From the NCBI RefSeq assembly GCF_010586825.1, contig NZ_JAAAGB010000017.1, positions 1 to 64,000 on the forward strand: 64,000 nucleotides of DNA, read 5' to 3'. The notes beneath the pieces were generated by a model. That model did not search any database and was not told the origin of the DNA. It saw only the letters and a list, made by a program, of their open reading frames with translations. The translations under genes and the position numbers were made by a program. Positions within the stretch are counted from its first letter, which is position 1; each line of letters begins with the position of its first letter. Source of the stretch: Draconibacterium mangrovi (GTDB lineage Bacteria; Bacteroidota; Bacteroidia; Bacteroidales; Prolixibacteraceae). Below, one piece after another: positions 1-8,589 of this stretch.

Positions 1-54
1 AAGCCCGTCAGCGCCGATGGTACTGCGTAAAGTGGGAGAGTAGGTCGCTGCCAA
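1..54 (+). rRNA. rrf: 5S ribosomal RNA, 3' fragment
   Basis: The first ~54 bases match the 3' half of a bacterial 5S rRNA, including the GTGGGAGAGTAGGTCGCTGC helix segment typical of its 3' end. The 5' half lies outside the window. An intrinsic terminator follows immediately, as expected for the end of an rRNA operon transcribed rightward into this window. Confidence 0.85.
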
Positions 55-62
55 TTTTATCC

Positions 63-96
63 AAAGCCCGTGTTCATCTGAGCACGGGCTTTTTTA
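63..96 (+). terminator. Intrinsic terminator of the rRNA operon
   Basis: A 9-bp GC-rich stem (AAGCCCGTG with CACGGGCTT), a 10-nt loop and a run of six T. It sits directly after the 5S rRNA end. Confidence 0.9.
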
Positions 97-171
97 TTGC
101 AAAAAATTGCGGTTATCAGCAATTATTATTAATTCTGTGCCGTTTAATAAATCGAATTGCAACTTGGCTGA

Positions 172-1779
172 ATGAGTCTGAAAAATAACACTGCTGAATT
201 ACGCGAAAAAAGTTTTTACTATAGCCTACTGCTATTTGTTATAGTTCTGCCTTTTTCCGAAGCTTTTGTTAGTATTGCAGCAGCAATTCTATTTCTGCAA
301 TCACTATTATTTCAACCTGTAAGTGATTTAAAAAAGTCGTTAACCAGGCATAAATCCGTATTCTATATTCTGGCAATATTTGGAGTGTATCTGTTGGGGA
401 TGCTTCATACAAGAGACTTGGCATTGTCAATGTATGAATTGAAAAAGGTGGCATTTTGGATTATAATTCCACTCGGAATAGTACTCTCTCCACGGTTATC
501 AGAAAAACGCTTCTATAAAGTATTGACAGTATTCTGCATGGCTGTTACTGTAGTAGCTGTAATCGCTGCTATACGCTTCATTTTTAAATCAGCATTCAAT
601 ATCACCGATTTCAGAGATATTTCGCTCATTTCACATATCAGGTACTCCTATCAGGTGGCATTAGCCATATTCTGTTGCATTTTCCTTGCTATACGGAGTA
701 GGAAGGAAAGCGGAGGATTTAAATACAGATCAGCAATTATAACCATGGCAGTTTGGCTGGTGTTCTTTCTTTTTCTATTAAAGTCAATAACCGGAATTAT
801 TGCTTTTTGGGGTACGGTATGTTTTTTGGGGCTTTATCATCTATTTGCAGTAAAACGGAAAATCAACTATTTCCTTGTTATTATACTTGCAATTTTGGTT
901 GCGTTGCCGTTTATCTATACAAAATCCATTTGGAATGATTTTTATAACGTCAAAAAGCTGGATCCGCAAACCGTAGATAAATATACAGCTTCAGGAAACC
1001 CGTATACTTTTAATTTTGATTCGCAGGAAAAAGAAAACGGGCATGGGGTGCAAAGTTATATTTGTGATGATGAGTTGCGAAAGGAATGGAATAAAAGAAG
1101 TGAGTGTAAGTATGACTCGCTTAATCGTCATGGCTTTAGTAATCGGTCCACTTTGGTTCGTTACCTTGCAAGCAGGGGATTAAGAAAAGATAGTGCCGGA
1201 GTGAGCCAATTAACTGAGGCCGATATTAAAAATATTGAACAGGGAATTGCTAATTACATTTATGCAGAAAAACGTTACTCATTATATCCGCGAATTTACG
1301 AGACCATTTGGGAATACGACAGGTACAAAGCAACCGGAAATCCTAATGATCAATCGCTATCTCAACGTATTGAGTTTGTAAAAGCATCACTCGAAATCAT
1401 AAAAACGAATATTTGGTTTGGGATTGGGACAGGAAACTGGAAGACTGAATATGCGAAAGCATACGATGAGCTAAACTCGAAACTAAAGGAGGAAAATCAG
1501 CGGTCTTCGCATAATCAGTACTTAAATTACATAGTAAAGTTCGGGCTGATAGGTTTCGCGGTCATAATGAGTATGATCTTAATACCCGTTTTTAAAGAAA
1601 ACCAGGAAAAAAACCTGTTGTTATGGTTATTGCTAGTTTTTATTGGAATTGCCAATTTAGGCGATGCCAATCTTGAAACGCATATGGGACTTTCATTCTT
1701 TTGTTTGTTTTATAGCCTATTTTTGTGGCATTCGCCGGAACGGATTAAAAACTTTACCTTTCAAGAAAAGCACAAATGA
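172..1779 (+). CDS. O-antigen ligase / polymerase family membrane protein (Wzy_C)
   Basis: A 535-residue polytopic inner-membrane protein with hydrophobic segments from about residue 15 to 255, a large hydrophilic loop (roughly 255-430) and further segments to the C terminus. The sequence around His447 (SSHNQYLNYIVKFGLIGF) is the Wzy_C signature seen in O-antigen ligases and related polymerases, which join or extend lipid-linked glycans on the periplasmic face. The large loop before that motif is where these proteins carry catalytic residues. The ATG at 172 is the first in frame. The stop overlaps the next start by 4 bp, so translational coupling is likely, and kdsC two genes downstream fits an LPS theme. 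Ligase and polymerase activity cannot be told apart from sequence. Confidence 0.82.
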   Translation: MSLKNNTAELREKSFYYSLLLFVIVLPFSEAFVSIAAAILFLQSLLFQPVSDLKKSLTRHKSVFYILAIFGVYLLGMLHTRDLALSMYELKKVAFWIIIPLGIVLSPRLSEKRFYKVLTVFCMAVTVVAVIAAIRFIFKSAFNITDFRDISLISHIRYSYQVALAIFCCIFLAIRSRKESGGFKYRSAIITMAVWLVFFLFLLKSITGIIAFWGTVCFLGLYHLFAVKRKINYFLVIILAILVALPFIYTKSIWNDFYNVKKLDPQTVDKYTASGNPYTFNFDSQEKENGHGVQSYICDDELRKEWNKRSECKYDSLNRHGFSNRSTLVRYLASRGLRKDSAGVSQLTEADIKNIEQGIANYIYAEKRYSLYPRIYETIWEYDRYKATGNPNDQSLSQRIEFVKASLEIIKTNIWFGIGTGNWKTEYAKAYDELNSKLKEENQRSSHNQYLNYIVKFGLIGFAVIMSMILIPVFKENQEKNLLLWLLLVFIGIANLGDANLETHMGLSFFCLFYSLFLWHSPERIKNFTFQEKHK

Positions 1780-2558
1780 AAAAATATAAAATCGCTTTTA
1801 TTGGCGCAGGAAATGTGGCAACACATCTCTCGACTGAATTGAAAAAATGCGGACACGAAATTGTTCAGGTATACAGTCGTACCGAGGAGGCGGCAAAACA
1901 GTTGGCTGATAGTTTACGTACGACCTTTACAACTTACACTGAAACGATCACAAAAGAAGCGGATATCTATTTTGTGGCATTAAAAGATTCGGCAGTGGAT
2001 CAGGTATTGAGTCAGATTGAGTTTGGCGATAAATTACTGGTACATTGTTCGGGAAGTTTGCCAATTAATGTACTAAGCAAGTTCGCCAGAAACTATGGCG
2101 TTTTCTATCCTTTACAAACTTTTTCAAAAAACAGGAAAGTTGATTTTAAGCAGATTCCTATTTTTGTTGAAGCAAGTTTAGCAGAGAATTTAGATATTTT
2201 AGAAGAACTCGCCCATGAGGTTTCAGAATCAGTTACAATACTCAATTCTGAAAAGCGCAAGAGCTTACACATTGCCGCAGTGTTTGCCTGTAATTTTGCC
2301 AATCATTGTTATGCAATGGCTGCCAAATATCTGGAAAGTAAAGAATTACCATTTGAAATTTTGCGCTCATTAATAATGGAAACGGCCCAAAAAGTGCAGG
2401 AATTACATCCAAAAGAGGCACAAACCGGCCCGGCCATCCGTTTTGATGAAAACATTATAAACTCACACCTGAGTGAATTAAAAGAGATGTCCGAACTGCA
2501 GGAATTGTACAATTCAATTTCAAAGAGTATTTTTGAGCATCATCAGGAAAAACAATAA
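1776..2558 (+). CDS. DUF2520 / Rossmann-fold NADP-binding oxidoreductase-like protein
   Basis: 260 residues. The N terminus carries a dinucleotide-binding GAGNVA motif at residues 10-15, followed by a beta-alpha-beta pattern and a KDSAV segment like that of 6-phosphogluconate or ketopantoate reductases. The C-terminal helical half (about 125-255) matches the DUF2520 layout (Rossmann domain plus a helical dimerisation domain). The substrate is unknown. It overlaps the ligase gene by 4 bp (ATGA) and is followed 2 bp later by kdsC, so the three genes plus maf form one transcription unit. Linkage to kdsC and maf is common in Bacteroidota and does not by itself prove a role in lipopolysaccharide. 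Confidence 0.75.
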   Translation: MKKYKIAFIGAGNVATHLSTELKKCGHEIVQVYSRTEEAAKQLADSLRTTFTTYTETITKEADIYFVALKDSAVDQVLSQIEFGDKLLVHCSGSLPINVLSKFARNYGVFYPLQTFSKNRKVDFKQIPIFVEASLAENLDILEELAHEVSESVTILNSEKRKSLHIAAVFACNFANHCYAMAAKYLESKELPFEILRSLIMETAQKVQELHPKEAQTGPAIRFDENIINSHLSELKEMSELQELYNSISKSIFEHHQEKQ

Positions 2559-2560
2559 GA

Positions 2561-3091
2561 ATGTCGTTTTTTAAAGAAGAACTTACCCGCGTAAAAGCTT
2601 TTGTATTCGATGTCGACGGCGTATTGTCGCAAGACGTTTCGCCACTTAACGAGGATGGTGATCCGATACGAACAGCTAACGTTAAAGATGGTTTTGCCAT
2701 CAGAAGTGCCATAAAAGCCGGTTATCCGATTGCGATTATCACCGGAGGTTATATTGAACGCGTTCGCTTGCGCTACGAAAAATTGGGTGTGGAGCATTTT
2801 TATGATAAAGCACGCGATAAAGTAGCCTGTTTAAATGATTTCCTGGAAAAGGTGAACGTAGCTCCCGAAGATGTACTTTTTATGGGCGACGACCTGGTAG
2901 ATTACCGGGTAATGCAGGCTGTAGGTTTGCCAACTTGCCCCAAAGATGCAGTTAGTGATATTAAAAATATATCGAAATACATTTCGGACAAAAACGGTGG
3001 CGAAGGTTGCGTGCGCGATGTGATTGAGCAGACATTAAAAGCGCAACACAAATGGTTTACCAGCGAAATGCTAAATTCAAGAGCATTCTGA
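2561..3091 (+). CDS. kdsC: 3-deoxy-D-manno-octulosonate 8-phosphate phosphatase (HAD)
   Basis: 176 residues, the usual size of KdsC. The HAD motif I DVDGVL (nucleophile Asp17, acid/base Asp19) lacks a large cap, as in the tetrameric C0 phosphatases. Motif II is IITGG and motif III/IV is the GDDLVD segment. The C terminus has the GEGCVRDV tail that closes the active site of the neighbouring subunit in KdsC. The enzyme releases phosphate from KDO-8-P to give KDO for lipid A core synthesis in the cytoplasm. It lies between DUF2520 and maf with 1-2 bp spacing. A generic HAD-III phosphatase is the alternative. Confidence 0.85.
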   Translation: MSFFKEELTRVKAFVFDVDGVLSQDVSPLNEDGDPIRTANVKDGFAIRSAIKAGYPIAIITGGYIERVRLRYEKLGVEHFYDKARDKVACLNDFLEKVNVAPEDVLFMGDDLVDYRVMQAVGLPTCPKDAVSDIKNISKYISDKNGGEGCVRDVIEQTLKAQHKWFTSEMLNSRAF

Positions 3092-3092
3092 A

Positions 3093-3668
3093 ATGAACTG
3101 GATACCCAAATATAACTTCATTCTTGCATCAAAGTCACCGCGCAGGCAAGAGCTTTTAAAATCATTGGGAATTGATTTTCAGGTGAAAACCAAAGGCGTG
3201 GATGAAAATTACCCACCGGAACTTTCTCCCGATCAGATTCCCGGATACCTGGCAGAAAAAAAGGCAAAAGCATTTGCCACCGAATTGAACAATAAAGATT
3301 TGCTGATAACGGCCGATACAATTGTTGTTTTGAACGGGCAAGTGCTCGAAAAACCGGAAGATTATGATCATGCCTATAAAATGTTATCGGCATTAAGCGG
3401 TAAAAAACATGAGGTAATAACAGGGGTTTGTCTCAGTTCTACTAAAAAATCAGTGGTATTTTCGTCGTTAACCCAGGTGCAGTTTAAACAGCTAACAATT
3501 ACTGAAATTGATTATTACATTACGAATTACAAACCCTTTGATAAGGCCGGTGCGTATGGCATTCAGGAGTGGATCGGTTCAATTGGAATTTCCCATATCG
3601 AAGGATCGTTTTACAATGTAATGGGGCTTCCGCTTCAAAAATTATACGAGGAAATTCAAAAATTTTAA
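3093..3668 (+). CDS. maf: Maf family nucleoside triphosphate pyrophosphatase
   Basis: 191 residues with the Maf signature ASKSPRRQELL at residues 12-22, then the central ITADTIV segment and the C-terminal KAGAYGIQ and YNVMGLPL motifs. Maf proteins hydrolyse non-canonical or pyrimidine nucleoside triphosphates to monophosphates, which keeps damaged nucleotides out of nucleic acids. The start lies 1 bp after the kdsC stop, so it is the last gene of the ligase-DUF2520-kdsC-maf unit. No clear terminator follows within the 120-bp gap. Substrate choice (dTTP/UTP or 7-methyl-GTP) is not decidable by eye. Confidence 0.88.
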   Translation: MNWIPKYNFILASKSPRRQELLKSLGIDFQVKTKGVDENYPPELSPDQIPGYLAEKKAKAFATELNNKDLLITADTIVVLNGQVLEKPEDYDHAYKMLSALSGKKHEVITGVCLSSTKKSVVFSSLTQVQFKQLTITEIDYYITNYKPFDKAGAYGIQEWIGSIGISHIEGSFYNVMGLPLQKLYEEIQKF

Positions 3669-3792
3669 ATTACTATTTCAAAAGGTTTCATTATTTCTAA
3701 TGTTTTAAAACAACCAACTAAAACAATTTTAGGGGTTAACCTATCACCTGATAATTCGTAAATTGAATAGAAACTTAATTAAATTCAATAAT

Positions 3793-4797
3793 ATGAATTA
3801 CAGGATAACATTACTCATCTTAGTTTTTCTTTCCGGACTTTGCTTTACTTCTTGCGATACCAAAGACGAACCTGTTGAAGTAGGATTTTTAATCCATGCA
3901 TTTGATAAAGAACGGTGGGAAAACGACCGGGACTATCTTGTAGAAGATGTTCAGGCACTTGGAGGAACCGTAAAAGTTATGAATGCCGAAAATGATGCCG
4001 ATAGACAATTGGCTCAGGCAAAAGAACTGCTCGCCAACGGTGTTGACGTGCTAGTGGTAGTACCTGTAGATCAGTTTGCTGCCGCTGCTATTGTTGAAGC
4101 TGCACATGCGCAGAATGTAAAAGTTATTTCGTATGACCGTTTAATTAAAAATTGCAAACTGGATTATTATGTATCGACCGATAACGTAGAGATTGGTTCG
4201 TTGCAGGCCAGTTATTTAACCACCATAAAACCCAAAGGAAAATATGCTTTAATTGGGGGCGCAATGAGCGACAACAATAGCCAGTTGCTTTATCTTGGCC
4301 AGCGAAATGTACTTCAGCCTTTGGTTGATCGGGGCGATATTGAAATTGTTTATAACGAATTTACCAATGCATGGGAAGAAAGCGAAGGGTATGAACATGC
4401 CAAAAAATTATTAAAAGAACATCCGGATGTAGATGCAATTATTGCCGGAAACGACGAATTGGCAATGGGAGTGATAAGGGCGGTAAAAGAAGCAGGAAAG
4501 GAAGACCAGATATTGATAGCAGGAATGGATGCCGATTTACGAAATTTACGCGAAATTGTTGCCGGTCATCAAACCTGTACCGTTTATAAACCTTACGAAA
4601 AATTGGCCGCCACTACCGCCGATTTGGCAATAAAACTTGCACGTGATGAAAATGGGGAAAAAACATATCAGACAGTTAGTAACGGTGAAAAGTTGGTGCC
4701 TACGGTTTTCCATAACGGAATGATCGTTAATAAGGAGAACCTTCAGTTAACCGTTATATCAGAGGGATACCAAAGAGAGGAAGAGGTATACAATTAG
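3793..4797 (+). CDS. Xylose-type periplasmic sugar-binding lipoprotein, orphan
   Basis: 334 residues from the ATG at 3793. An in-frame TTG 30 bp upstream would add ten residues before a good signal, so I prefer the ATG. Residues 1-20 form a signal peptide with lipobox FTSC (Cys21). The mature part is a type I periplasmic binding fold close to D-xylose-binding XylF, with the segments VEVGFLIHAFDKERWENDRD, DVLVVVPVDQ, VISYDRLI and AIIAGNDELAMG, where the Asp/Asn residues usually contact sugar. No ABC ATPase or permease lies nearby, so it may feed a distant transporter, present sugar to a sensor, or be a surface glycan-binding protein. It stands alone and is followed by a terminator. Confidence 0.78.
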   Translation: MNYRITLLILVFLSGLCFTSCDTKDEPVEVGFLIHAFDKERWENDRDYLVEDVQALGGTVKVMNAENDADRQLAQAKELLANGVDVLVVVPVDQFAAAAIVEAAHAQNVKVISYDRLIKNCKLDYYVSTDNVEIGSLQASYLTTIKPKGKYALIGGAMSDNNSQLLYLGQRNVLQPLVDRGDIEIVYNEFTNAWEESEGYEHAKKLLKEHPDVDAIIAGNDELAMGVIRAVKEAGKEDQILIAGMDADLRNLREIVAGHQTCTVYKPYEKLAATTADLAIKLARDENGEKTYQTVSNGEKLVPTVFHNGMIVNKENLQLTVISEGYQREEEVYN

Positions 4798-4818
4798 TGT
4801 GAAGGAGGATTATTTGTT

Positions 4819-4849
4819 AAGGGGATTCTGTTAGCAGGATCCCTTTTTT
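4819..4849 (+). terminator. Intrinsic terminator after the sugar-binding lipoprotein
   Basis: An imperfect stem (AAGGGGATTCTG with CAGGATCCCTT) and a four-base loop, followed by a T run, 22 bp after the stop codon. Confidence 0.75.
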
Positions 4850-4890
4850 GTTGTACTTTTTTATGAATGAATAATGTAAACCGTTAAAAC

Positions 4891-4921
4891 CTTGATGATT
4901 TGCCAATTATTTATACTTTTG
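4891..4921 (+). promoter_or_regulatory. Bacteroidota-type promoter of the ferredoxin reductase gene
   Basis: CTTG (4891-4894), 19 nt, then TACTTTTG (4914-4921) match the phylum consensus TTTG, N19, TAnnTTTG. The predicted transcript start is near 4928, giving a leader of about 25 nt before the TTG start at 4952. Confidence 0.75.
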
Positions 4922-4951
4922 CACCGATTTATTTAGAACAGGTCTTAATAA

Positions 4952-5596
4952 TTGAAGAAACATAAAGTAACACAGGTCAGGCATTTAACCGATTCAACAT
5001 TTGTAATTCGGTTCGAACGAAATGGTATGGAGTTTCAAACCGGTCAATTTGTATTGCTCGGAACAAAAGGAGCGGTAGACCGGCGTGAATACTCCATTTA
5101 CAGTGGAGAGAACGACGATTACCTGGAAGTTTTGGTACGCGAAGTGGACGGCGGTAAAGTATCGTCAAAATTGAAAAAGCTAAAAGCCGGCGATTTGGTT
5201 GATGTGGATGGACCGTTTGGTTTTTTTAAGTTCGATCCGCACAGTTTTCAGGTGCAGCAATTTTTGTTCATTGCCACCGGAACAGGCATCAGCCCGTTTC
5301 ATGGTTTTGTAAAAACGCATCCGCAGCTGAATTACAAAATGATACACGGTGTGCGTAAAGTAGAAGAAGCTTACGATCATGACGATTTTAATAAAGAAAG
5401 GGTAACTTTGTGCACTTCAGGTGAAAAGGGAGGCGACTTCCACGGAAGGGTAACCGAATTTTTAAAGACCGGGACAATAGATGAAAATACAAACTGTTTT
5501 CTTTGTGGAAACAGTGAAATGATATACGAAGTGTTCGATGTTTTGTCGGAAAAAGGAATCCCGACTTCGAACATTTATACCGAAGTATACTTTTAA
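4952..5596 (+). CDS. Ferredoxin/flavodoxin-NADP reductase family oxidoreductase
   Basis: 214 residues starting from TTG. No upstream in-frame ATG exists and the first internal ATG would remove the first beta strands of the FAD domain. The FAD-binding RREYSIYSG motif lies at residues 44-52. The NADP-binding glycine-rich TGTGISPFHGF lies near residue 110 and the C-terminal FLCGNSEMIYEVFDVL segment is typical of ferredoxin-NADP reductases. The enzyme exchanges electrons between NAD(P)H and ferredoxin or flavodoxin in the cytoplasm. It is monocistronic, with its own strong promoter 31 bp upstream and a repeat element downstream. The physiological partner is unknown. Confidence 0.85.
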   Translation: MKKHKVTQVRHLTDSTFVIRFERNGMEFQTGQFVLLGTKGAVDRREYSIYSGENDDYLEVLVREVDGGKVSSKLKKLKAGDLVDVDGPFGFFKFDPHSFQVQQFLFIATGTGISPFHGFVKTHPQLNYKMIHGVRKVEEAYDHDDFNKERVTLCTSGEKGGDFHGRVTEFLKTGTIDENTNCFLCGNSEMIYEVFDVLSEKGIPTSNIYTEVYF

Positions 5597-5630
5597 ATAT
5601 ATAAACCTGTACATAGCAGGGTACAGAAAT

Positions 5631-5695
5631 CACCCCTCTTTTAATTCTTCCGTCGGCTGACGGAGAGATGGCAGAGGAACGAAGACAGAAGGGTG
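5631..5695. repeat. Dispersed palindromic repeat, copy 1 (TCCGTC-N4-GACGGA core)
   Basis: Outer arms CACCC (5631-5635) and GGGTG (5691-5695) enclose an inner palindrome TCCGTC / GACGGA (5649-5664) with a 4-nt loop. The same CCCCTCTT start and TCCGTC-N4-GACGGA core recur at 60931-60974, so this is a repeat family. It sits between the reductase and miaB. Confidence 0.7.
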
Positions 5696-5721
5696 AAAAA
5701 GAAGCAAAATAGATAGACAGG

Positions 5722-7062
5722 ATGAAATATCACGTAGTAACCTTAGGGTGTCAGATGAATATGTCGGATAGCGAGCGGGTGATCTCGGTACTTGAAGAAG
5801 CCGGATACCAGTGGACCGACAACGAGGAGGAGGCAGGAGTGATTGGTATTTTGGCGTGCTCGGTACGTCAGAAAGCCATCGATAAAGTGTATTCACGCAT
5901 TCATAAGTGGAATAAGTGGAAAAACAATAAAAACCTGGTTACTTTTATTTCGGGTTGTATTTTGCCCGACGATCATGAAAAGTTCCTGAAACTTTTTGAT
6001 ATTACTTTCCAGATGAAAGACCTGCCCGAGCTGCCCAAAATGATCAGCAGTTACGGTATTACAACACCTACACATTTGAATGTGGGCATCGATCCGCATA
6101 ACGAGAATATCGAAGATTTCTGGAACGTGCAACCACATTACCAGTCGAATTTCGAGGCGTTTATTCCAATCCAGAACGGTTGCGATAAATTCTGTACATA
6201 TTGTGCTGTGCCTTATACACGTGGACGTGAGGTGTCGCGCCCATCAAAAGATATTATTGCCGAAGTGGCGTTGTTGGTGGCGCAGGGTTATAAATCAATT
6301 ACCTTGCTGGGACAGAACGTAAACTCCTACGGACTGGATAAAAAAGGAGAGGAGCTGACTTTCCCGCAATTGTTACGAGAGATTGGAGAATTGGGGAAAC
6401 GCATGAAAAAAGAATTCTGGCTGTATTTTACTTCGCCACATCCGCGCGATATGACTGATGAAGTAATTGAGGTGATTGCCGAATATCCTGTTTTGGGAAA
6501 ACAGATTCACCTGCCCATGCAAAGTGGCGACGATAAAGTGTTGATGCGCATGAACCGCAAACACAACATGGAAAAATACCGTCATATTGTGGAGAGCATC
6601 CGTCGCCTTATTCCGCAAGCAACTTTGTTTACCGATGTGATCGTTGGATTTACAGGCGAAACAGAGGAGCAGTTTGATAATACACGCAGGGCTTTCGATG
6701 AGTTTAAATTCAACATGTCGTACACGGCGATCTATTCACCTCGTCCGGGGGCAACCAGTCACCGTTGGGTGGATGATGTACCGCTGGAAGAGAAAAAACG
6801 ACGTCTGCATCAACTTACAGAAGATCTAAGGAAACACAACTTGCCATACAATGAAAGTTTGGTGGGGCAAACGGTACGTGTACTGGTTCGTGGTGAAGAC
6901 CGCAAAGAAGGTTTTCTTACATCGTATACCGAGGGCAAATTAACCATTCGTTTTGCCTGTACCGATAAATCGATGATCGGGCAATTTGCCGATGTTAAGA
7001 TTACCTCAGCATCCGATTTCTCGCTGGAAGGCGAGTTGGTGGAAGTGGCCGCCAGTTGTTAG
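5722..7062 (+). CDS. miaB: MiaB-family radical SAM methylthiotransferase
   Basis: 446 residues. Cys10, Cys46 and Cys79 in the N-terminal UPF0004 domain would bind the auxiliary [4Fe-4S] cluster, and Cys154, Cys158 and Cys161 (CDKFCTYC) bind the radical-SAM cluster. A TRAM-like RNA-binding domain occupies about 378-440. The family methylthiolates tRNA A37 (MiaB), tRNA t6A (MtaB) or ribosomal protein S12 (RimO). The GCQMN motif and the TRAM domain favour MiaB. The stretch after Cys79 (residues 80-130) diverges from classical MiaB, so a paralogue with another substrate is possible. The gene stands alone between a dispersed repeat and a strong terminator. Confidence 0.8.
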   Translation: MKYHVVTLGCQMNMSDSERVISVLEEAGYQWTDNEEEAGVIGILACSVRQKAIDKVYSRIHKWNKWKNNKNLVTFISGCILPDDHEKFLKLFDITFQMKDLPELPKMISSYGITTPTHLNVGIDPHNENIEDFWNVQPHYQSNFEAFIPIQNGCDKFCTYCAVPYTRGREVSRPSKDIIAEVALLVAQGYKSITLLGQNVNSYGLDKKGEELTFPQLLREIGELGKRMKKEFWLYFTSPHPRDMTDEVIEVIAEYPVLGKQIHLPMQSGDDKVLMRMNRKHNMEKYRHIVESIRRLIPQATLFTDVIVGFTGETEEQFDNTRRAFDEFKFNMSYTAIYSPRPGATSHRWVDDVPLEEKKRRLHQLTEDLRKHNLPYNESLVGQTVRVLVRGEDRKEGFLTSYTEGKLTIRFACTDKSMIGQFADVKITSASDFSLEGELVEVAASC

Positions 7063-7087
7063 AAAAAGACTTTAGAAAATATATTAT

Positions 7088-7128
7088 AAAGATTCCATCT
7101 TTTTGAGAGATGGAATCTTTTTTTTTTG
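7088..7128 (+). terminator. Intrinsic terminator of miaB
   Basis: A 13-bp perfect stem (AAAGATTCCATCT with AGATGGAATCTTT), a 7-nt loop and a long T run, 25 bp after the miaB stop. Confidence 0.93.
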
Positions 7129-7173
7129 ATAGATCAAGTAACGTGATTCGCGCGGTAGCGGCTTTGGAATGGG

Positions 7174-7246
7174 CATTTTGCACAGAAAATATGAATCTGA
7201 ACCGTCAGGATTGACATTTTGCACTCAAAATATGAATCTGAATCGT
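7174..7246. repeat. Two-copy 41-bp direct repeat
   Basis: A 32-base unit starting CATTTTGCAC and ending CTGAA(C/T)CGT occurs at 7174-7205 and again at 7215-7246, with four mismatches. It lies in the 266-bp gap between miaB and the convergent hydrolase gene. No other content is recognised there apart from the miaB terminator. Confidence 0.75.
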
Positions 7247-7328
7247 TTTGGAGTCTGTAAAATATCTTTTAATGAAGTTTCAATAATGATCCGGGACTTC
7301 CGTCTGCTGCTTTGTTCTCCAGGCTTTA

Positions 7329-8561
7329 TTACATCGCTGCATTTTTCATTTCCAGAAACCAAAGTATCGATGCCACTCCAGAAGGAAGAACTCCTCCCTG
7401 ATGATCGAGCCCATCAAGAGGAACTTTTTGAACCAGGTTGGTGGATGCACCGGCTTCAATAAATTCTTCATACTTCTCTTCGCTCACAATTGGCGGCACA
7501 TAAGTATCGGCTGTCCCGTAAAATAAGGTGGTCGGTACAGAGGGTACAAAAGCCGGAACACTGTTATCATGCAACATCTCAATAACAGGCGCATACTTTG
7601 CTTCTGTATTCCATCCGGCAAGGTATTCAGGTGTAAATAAGTCGGAAACGGTAGTAGTTAGCTCAGCGTTTAAATCTGCTCCTGAAGTCTGACCGTCAAA
7701 CATCGTTTCAATTTTATCGGCATACGGTGCCTGAAAAACGGTATTTACAGGTGTTTCGCCCCCAAGTTTCAGGTAGCTGTTAAAAATATACGCCAAAAAA
7801 TAGGGTTGCGGATAATCTTCCAACCCAACAACATATTCGTTAAGTGTTGCCAGGTTGTATGGCCCCGCACTGCAGGCACTTGCTTTTAAATTGTAGGAAA
7901 AACCGGCATCGGCCTCAATGGCCTGCTGAACCTGCATGGTTGCCCAGCCTCCTTGCGAATATCCCGCCAGGTACAAGTCGTCGTTTAGCGAAATACCATC
8001 TTTGTCGTCGATAAATTCGCGCACTGCTTCCAGCATGTCGGTAACAGTTTGTACAGTCGACTCTCGGTGCAGGTACGGGTGAAACATATCGTCAGAATCG
8101 CCAAAACCGAGGTAATCGGGCAACGAAATAATAAAACCAGTGGATCCCATCATTTTCAGCATTTTGAAAAGCTGGTTTTCTGAATCAACGCTGGGTGCAT
8201 TACTGTGTTCCGTGTTGGTCCCGTTTTGGTAACTTAAAACCGGGTAATCACCATCAACATCGGGGATGGCAACTACACCCGATGCCAAAACCGGACTATC
8301 GTTAAACGTAGTTTTGTAAGTGATTTTATAAACGTCAACTCCGGAATATATGAGGTCGCTTATCGCAGATAATTCTTCGTATTCCACACTTGCAGCGGCA
8401 ATCGTTAAATCAATTACAGTTTTCGAGATCCGAAATTGCAATTCTGCATCAACAAGATAATCATTGGCCGGAGTTACCGGTTCAACATCGTCCATGTGGT
8501 CGCACGATATAAAAGCGGCCACAATCAACGAGAAGTAAAATAGAAATAGTTTTTTGTTCAT
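7329..8561 (-). CDS. Secreted alpha/beta hydrolase (secretory-lipase-like) lipoprotein
   Basis: 410 residues. A signal peptide ends in the lipobox FISC (Cys20), so the protein is probably lipid-anchored in the outer membrane. The hydrolase core shows the nucleophile elbow GYSQGG, an upstream ISLPDYLGFGDS strand-loop and a C-terminal LFYGTADTYVPP segment that supplies the acid residue, with the catalytic His in GLDHQGG. The layout resembles secretory lipases or esterases of the LIP/prolyl-oligopeptidase-like group. The substrate is unknown. It is divergent from the ThuA gene, with its own -7 element at 8590-8597. Confidence 0.75.
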   Translation of the reverse strand: MNKKLFLFYFSLIVAAFISCDHMDDVEPVTPANDYLVDAELQFRISKTVIDLTIAAASVEYEELSAISDLIYSGVDVYKITYKTTFNDSPVLASGVVAIPDVDGDYPVLSYQNGTNTEHSNAPSVDSENQLFKMLKMMGSTGFIISLPDYLGFGDSDDMFHPYLHRESTVQTVTDMLEAVREFIDDKDGISLNDDLYLAGYSQGGWATMQVQQAIEADAGFSYNLKASACSAGPYNLATLNEYVVGLEDYPQPYFLAYIFNSYLKLGGETPVNTVFQAPYADKIETMFDGQTSGADLNAELTTTVSDLFTPEYLAGWNTEAKYAPVIEMLHDNSVPAFVPSVPTTLFYGTADTYVPPIVSEEKYEEFIEAGASTNLVQKVPLDGLDHQGGVLPSGVASILWFLEMKNAAM

Positions 8562-8589
8562 GGAAATGTGTTTTCTGAATTAATTTAAC

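Noticed and set aside
3763-3792. TTG start of the sugar-binding lipoprotein at 3763
   Set aside because: It would put ten polar residues before the signal peptide. The ATG at 3793 gives a clean lipoprotein signal.
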